A DNA stretch of 8,772 nucleotides from JAABRU01 sp050180235. GTDB lineage: Bacteria > Desulfobacterota > Desulfobacteria > Desulfobacterales > Desulfococcaceae. The notes under the pieces are model-generated. The model was given only the letters and a program-made list of their open reading frames with translations, searched no databases and was not told the DNA's origin. The stretch covers positions 1 through 8,772 of the forward strand of contig JBFXEJ010000169.1 of NCBI GenBank assembly GCA_050180235.1, in the 5' to 3' direction. The translations under genes and the position numbers were made by a program. Each line of letters opens with the position of its first letter. The stretch's first letter is position 1. Positions 5,819-8,772 of the stretch are shown piece by piece.

Positions 5819-7147
5819 ATGAGTCTCAACCCCATTGCACAGGAACTGAACGCGATTATCAAAAATGCCAATCCCCACCTGATGGAAATGTTTTCCAAAA
5901 CAGGCAGAAGGCTGTTTTTCCCCAAAGGCATTCTCAGCCAGAGCGCAGAGGCCAAACAAAAGGCTGATCCCAAATTCAATGCCACCATCGGCATTGCCAC
6001 AGAGAATCTTCACACCATGCACCTGAGTTCGGTCATGTCCTTTCTGGATCGGGAAAGAATCAGTCCCAGCGAGGCTTTGACCTACGCGCCATCTTACGGC
6101 ATTCCGGATCTGCGTAAAATATGGAAAGAATCTATGTATGAAAAAAATCCATCAATGAAAGGCAAAAGTATCAGTCTTCCGGTTGTCACAACCGGCATTA
6201 CACATGGCATCAGTGTGTTTGCAGATATGTTTCTGGATCCGGATGATGTGGTGATTTTCCCGGACAAAATGTGGGGCAACAATGTTCTGGTCATGTCTGT
6301 AAGAGGAGATGCGGAAATCTGCACCTATCCCATGTTTACATCCGAAGGCGGTTTCAATGTGGAAGCCTTTGCCAAACGCGTTAGAGTGGAGGCTGACAAC
6401 AATTACAAAGTGGTCGTGTTCCTGAATTTTCCCAACAATCCGACCGGATATACCATTACCGAGAAAGAGGCTGACCGCATTGTGGAGGTGCTGGTAGGCG
6501 TGGCTGAAAAAGACACAAATATAATTGCGGTTATGGATGACGCGTATTTTGGTCTGCGATATGAGGATTCACCCATAAGAGAATCGCTTTTCGCGCGACT
6601 GTGCGACTGCCATCCCCGGCTTCTGGCAGTGAAACTGGACGGCGCAACCAAAGAGATGTTTGTCTGGGGGCTTCGCGTGGGATTCATCACTTACGGAACC
6701 AGGATTGTGGCCGGTGAATACGGGCCTTTTTATGAGGCATTGGAAAAGAAAACCGCAGGCAATATCAGGGGAACCGTATCCAATGCCAGCCATCTTAGCC
6801 AGCGCATTGTGCTGAAGGCACTGCAGGATCCGGATTTCCGCAAAGAACGCGCAGAAAAGGTTGCCATTCTCAAAGGCCGGGCCAACCGCGTAAAGGCTGC
6901 GCTGAAAAATCCCAAATATGACACTGTCTGGAAAATGTACCCCTTCAATTCCGGATATTTCATGTGTCTGCAACTGAAAACAGTGGAAGCCGAAGCCCTG
7001 CGGGTTCATCTGCTCAACAAATACCAGTCCGGCCTCATCGCAACCGGCAAGTATGATCTCCGGGTCGCGTTTTCCTCTTTGGATGAAGAAAACATAGAAC
7101 CCCTGTTTGAAATTATCTACAGGGGAATCAAAGATTTGGAAGGATAG
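5819..7147 (+). CDS. class I/II PLP-dependent aminotransferase
   Basis: 442 residues, a full-length fold-type I aminotransferase. Landmarks matching aspartate aminotransferase are: NFPNNPTG at 203-210 (cofactor/substrate Asn in the NNP motif); D240 and Y243 in MDDAYFGLRYE, contacting the pyridine N and O3' of PLP; K278 in KLDGATKEMF, the Schiff-base lysine; R286 eight residues later (GLRVGF), binding the cofactor phosphate; and a C-terminal LRVAFSS, which should carry the substrate-carboxylate arginine. The N-terminal segment (NPIAQELNAII... FFPKGILSQ) and the TYAPSYGIPDLR stretch are typical of a cytosolic amino-acid aminotransferase subgroup. The amino donor and keto-acid acceptor cannot be read from the sequence, so no gene symbol is given. 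It is separated from the lipoprotein gene by the heptad array and followed by a strong terminator, so it is probably monocistronic. Confidence 0.93.
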   Translation: MSLNPIAQELNAIIKNANPHLMEMFSKTGRRLFFPKGILSQSAEAKQKADPKFNATIGIATENLHTMHLSSVMSFLDRERISPSEALTYAPSYGIPDLRKIWKESMYEKNPSMKGKSISLPVVTTGITHGISVFADMFLDPDDVVIFPDKMWGNNVLVMSVRGDAEICTYPMFTSEGGFNVEAFAKRVRVEADNNYKVVVFLNFPNNPTGYTITEKEADRIVEVLVGVAEKDTNIIAVMDDAYFGLRYEDSPIRESLFARLCDCHPRLLAVKLDGATKEMFVWGLRVGFITYGTRIVAGEYGPFYEALEKKTAGNIRGTVSNASHLSQRIVLKALQDPDFRKERAEKVAILKGRANRVKAALKNPKYDTVWKMYPFNSGYFMCLQLKTVEAEALRVHLLNKYQSGLIATGKYDLRVAFSSLDEENIEPLFEIIYRGIKDLEG

Positions 7148-7187
7148 GTTCTGCAACAGGCAGCAGTTCATAAATTTCTTTGAATCA

Positions 7188-7221
7188 GACTTCCGAAGTT
7201 TCTGAAACTTCGGAAGTCTTT
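7188..7221 (+). terminator. intrinsic terminator after the aminotransferase gene
   Basis: A perfect 14-bp inverted repeat (7188-7201 and 7205-7218) with a CTG loop, followed by TTTAGCAATTATTTT. The stem core is ACTTCCGAAGTTT. It lies 41 bp after the aminotransferase stop and only 32 bp before the methyltransferase start, so it should insulate the two genes. The perfect symmetry may also mark it as a member of a dispersed palindrome family. Confidence 0.8.
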
Positions 7222-7234
7222 AGCAATTATTTTC

Positions 7235-7240
7235 AGGGTG
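7235..7240 (+). promoter_or_regulatory. ribosome binding site that decides the methyltransferase start
   Basis: AGGGTG sits 9 nt before the ATG at 7250. An upstream in-frame GTG at 7238 lies inside this motif and would have no ribosome binding site of its own, so ATG 7250 is preferred. It also places the conserved motif I very near the N-terminus, as usual in this family. Confidence 0.6.
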
Positions 7241-7249
7241 TGTGAAAAA

Positions 7250-8587
7250 ATGCAATTTAACGGCATTGATTTATTTGCTGGTGCAGGTGGGCTTTCAGAA
7301 GGTTTTATACAGGCAGGTTTCAATATAATTGGTACAATAGAAAAAGATTCCTGGGCTTGTGAAACCCAAAGAACCCGGCATATTTTTCATTATCTGAAAA
7401 ACGCAGAGGCTCTCGGTGATTACTGGAATTATTGTAAAAATGCAAATTCGACTGATATTATAAAAGAACATCGTGAAAAAATATACAGAAAACATCCAGG
7501 GTTAAGAGAAAAAATTGAAAATACAGTTTGGCATGAGGCATTTGGTCAGCCGGATAAAAACGGCAGAAATTCAAGTTCAAATCAAATAATTGAACTTCTG
7601 ATAAAATCTATGAAATTCAATAAGATTAAGAAAATAGATTTTATTTTGGGTGGTCCTCCATGTCAGGCATACTCCATTGTTGGAAGAAACAGAATGAAAG
7701 AAAAAGTTTATAATGATGAACGTAATTTTTTGTTTAAATTTTATTATGATATTGTTAAATATTTCAAGCCTGTGTTCTTTCTTTTTGAAAATGTTCCTGG
7801 TATAATTACCGCCCGTAAAGGTGAAATTTTTGAAATGATAAAAAAAGATTTTTCACGTATAAAATATAATTTTATTTCCGGTTATGATGAAAATGGAGAT
7901 ATTCGCAAAAATATCAGAAATGCAAGGCATTTCGGTGTTGCCCAAAATCGAAAAAGATTTATTTTTATAGGTATTCGCAAAGATGTTATCCTTAATTATC
8001 CCATTTTTGATAATATAGACTTTAATAATGAGTCTTTGGTATCAAAAAAGGTTATTGATGATTTGCCTTTTTTGGCACCTGATGCCGGCAATGATCATTG
8101 GTTTAGTTATTATACCAAAGTTAATAAGGAGTTATCCGATTATCAAAAAGAATTAAGAGAAAATTCCATCGGAATTATGAATCACAGAGCAAGGTCTCTT
8201 AACAAACTTTATGATAAAGAAATTTACAGACGTGCAATACAAAAAGCTGAAAAAGGTGAACAGTTGGATTATTCTGAATTGCCAGAAAATCTTAAAAAAC
8301 ATAAAAACAAAGGATTTAAAGATAAATTCAAAGTGCATTGGTGGAATAAAATTCCCCATACGGTTGTAGCTCATATTGCCAAAGACGGACATTATAATAT
8401 TCATCCTGATATTAAGCAACTTCGTTCAATAACTGTTCGTGAAGCTGCAAGAATTCAGTCTTTTCCTGATAATTTTAAATTTGAAGGCCCCAGAACAGCC
8501 CAATATACACAGGTTGGTAATGCAGTACCTCCCAAAATGGCAAAAGCTTTTGCGGAAAAACTTAAAAGACAATTGGAGCAGTTATGA
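7250..8587 (+). CDS. DNA (cytosine-5) methyltransferase
   Basis: 445 residues from ATG 7250 (449 from the alternative GTG at 7238). It transfers a methyl group from S-adenosylmethionine to C5 of cytosine in a specific DNA site. Motifs in order: I, DLFAGAGG (7-14), SAM binding; IV, GGPPCQAYS with catalytic C138; VI, FENVPG with E180; VIII, QNRKRF (232-237); IX, RSITVREAARIQSFPDNF (392-409); X, QVGNAVPP (421-428). The target-recognition region lies between VIII and IX (about 245-390), and the recognition sequence cannot be inferred. Between motifs I and IV there is extra sequence (about 45-125) compared with small enzymes of the HhaI type. Composition is markedly AT-rich, roughly a third GC by eye against about half in the preceding genes, suggesting horizontal acquisition. 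Its stop overlaps the next start (ATGA), as in restriction-modification pairs, but that partner is broken. Confidence 0.95.
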   Translation: MQFNGIDLFAGAGGLSEGFIQAGFNIIGTIEKDSWACETQRTRHIFHYLKNAEALGDYWNYCKNANSTDIIKEHREKIYRKHPGLREKIENTVWHEAFGQPDKNGRNSSSNQIIELLIKSMKFNKIKKIDFILGGPPCQAYSIVGRNRMKEKVYNDERNFLFKFYYDIVKYFKPVFFLFENVPGIITARKGEIFEMIKKDFSRIKYNFISGYDENGDIRKNIRNARHFGVAQNRKRFIFIGIRKDVILNYPIFDNIDFNNESLVSKKVIDDLPFLAPDAGNDHWFSYYTKVNKELSDYQKELRENSIGIMNHRARSLNKLYDKEIYRRAIQKAEKGEQLDYSELPENLKKHKNKGFKDKFKVHWWNKIPHTVVAHIAKDGHYNIHPDIKQLRSITVREAARIQSFPDNFKFEGPRTAQYTQVGNAVPPKMAKAFAEKLKRQLEQL

Positions 8588-8676
8588 ATATAACATTCAA
8601 AGATATTTTAAATCAGAAATCTTGGATAAACTATGAAAGATATATTAGACCTCTTTCAAAAGTCATTTCCTCTTGA
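8584..8676 (+). pseudogene. 5' remnant of a gene coupled to the methyltransferase, cut by an IS
   Basis: An ATG at 8584 overlaps the methyltransferase stop (ATGA). The frame reads MNITFKDILNQKSW and on through a further seven codons in the same AT-rich style, then enters the insertion-sequence end at about 8647 and stops at 8674-8676. Only about 21 native codons survive. By position, a gene translationally coupled behind a cytosine methyltransferase is most often the cognate restriction endonuclease, but the remnant is too short to recognise. The rest may lie beyond the IS, outside this window. Confidence 0.6.
8647..8665. mobile_element. probable terminal inverted repeat of an insertion sequence
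   Basis: The sequence beginning AGACCTCTTTCAAAAGTCA marks the switch from the methyltransferase-linked reading frame to a transposase frame on the opposite strand. The transposase stop codon (TGA, plus 8656-8658) lies inside it, as happens in compact IS elements. The other end is outside the window, so neither the inverted repeat nor a target duplication can be confirmed; the exact boundary is uncertain by a few bases. Confidence 0.5.
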
Positions 8677-8772
8677 TTTCAATTCAAAATTATAAATGCC
8701 TGCGATCAGCCTGAATCTTAACTCAAATCTTTTTCTTCTGTTTCTGTATTTGTCTGAAAGTATTTTAAAAAT
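8656..8772 (-). CDS. C-terminus of an IS transposase (IS4/IS5-type), partial
   Basis: Read from the window edge on the minus strand, an open frame of 38 codons ends at TGA (plus 8656-8658). It contains LSDKYRNRRKRFELRFRLIA followed by GIYNFEL. This arginine-rich block followed by LIAGIYNFEL is a pattern I recognise from the extreme C-terminus of DDE transposases of the IS5/IS4 group. The fragment lacks a start and the catalytic DDE residues because the gene runs off the window. The frame is open across the whole fragment, so the copy may be intact. Subfamily assignment is from memory and not certain. Confidence 0.65.
   Translation of the reverse strand: MFKILSDKYRNRRKRFELRFRLIAGIYNFELKSRGNDF

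Noticed and set aside
5507..6022. Minus-strand frames of 171 and 159 codons across the heptad array
   Set aside because: Open only because the heptad unit has no stop on that strand; their starts lie inside the aminotransferase gene and the sequence is pure repeat translation.
8153..8419. Minus-strand 88-codon frame in the methyltransferase gene
   Set aside because: Lies opposite the target-recognition region of a well-supported gene; its hydrophobic look comes from antisense reading of lysine-rich AT codons.

Overview
The window looks like chromosomal DNA of a Gram-negative bacterium. The best guess is a sulfate reducer of the Desulfobacterota/Desulfobacterales type. The reasons are a lipoprotein with a classical lipobox, an exported dikinase-like protein of a kind I associate with that group, and intergenic DNA full of short palindromes and heptad tandem repeats. 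The taxonomic guess is inference; no marker gene is present. Most genes are of moderate GC, but the last ~1.5 kb is clearly AT-rich.

Layout. (1) 19-405, minus strand: fxsA, a small inner-membrane protein, with two tandem sigma70-like promoters in the divergent intergenic region. (2) 406-959: a non-coding gap with a copy of a palindromic repeat and a pair of mutually exclusive hairpins, ending in a very strong Shine-Dalgarno. (3) 960-3896, plus: a 978-residue exported protein with a phosphohistidine swivel domain followed by a C-terminal ATP-grasp domain. This is the domain order of plant glucan water dikinase rather than of PEP synthase, and the PEP/pyruvate barrel is absent. (4) 3897-4417: three tandem 28-bp copies of the repeat seen at 739, a probable terminator, and a stretch with no convincing gene. 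(5) 4418-5485, plus: a lipoprotein with a von Willebrand A domain and a complete MIDAS metal site. (6) 5476-5794: a heptad tandem array, 8 units in one orientation and then 35 in the other. It supplies the last codons and the stop of the lipoprotein gene and ends 9 bp before the next ribosome binding site. (7) 5819-7147, plus: a class I/II aminotransferase, followed by a strong hairpin terminator. (8) 7250-8587, plus: an AT-rich DNA cytosine-5 methyltransferase with all main motifs. (9) 8584-8676: the start of a translationally coupled gene, cut after about 21 codons by the end of an insertion sequence whose transposase C-terminus reads inward on the minus strand to the window edge.

No operon of cooperating genes is evident among the first four genes; each is separated by repeats or terminators. 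The right end reads as a horizontally acquired restriction-modification-type island whose second gene has been broken by an IS, probably leaving an orphan methyltransferase. The observations most worth a second look are the exported dikinase-like protein, the large inverted heptad array that has merged with a coding sequence, and the IS-interrupted methyltransferase partner.
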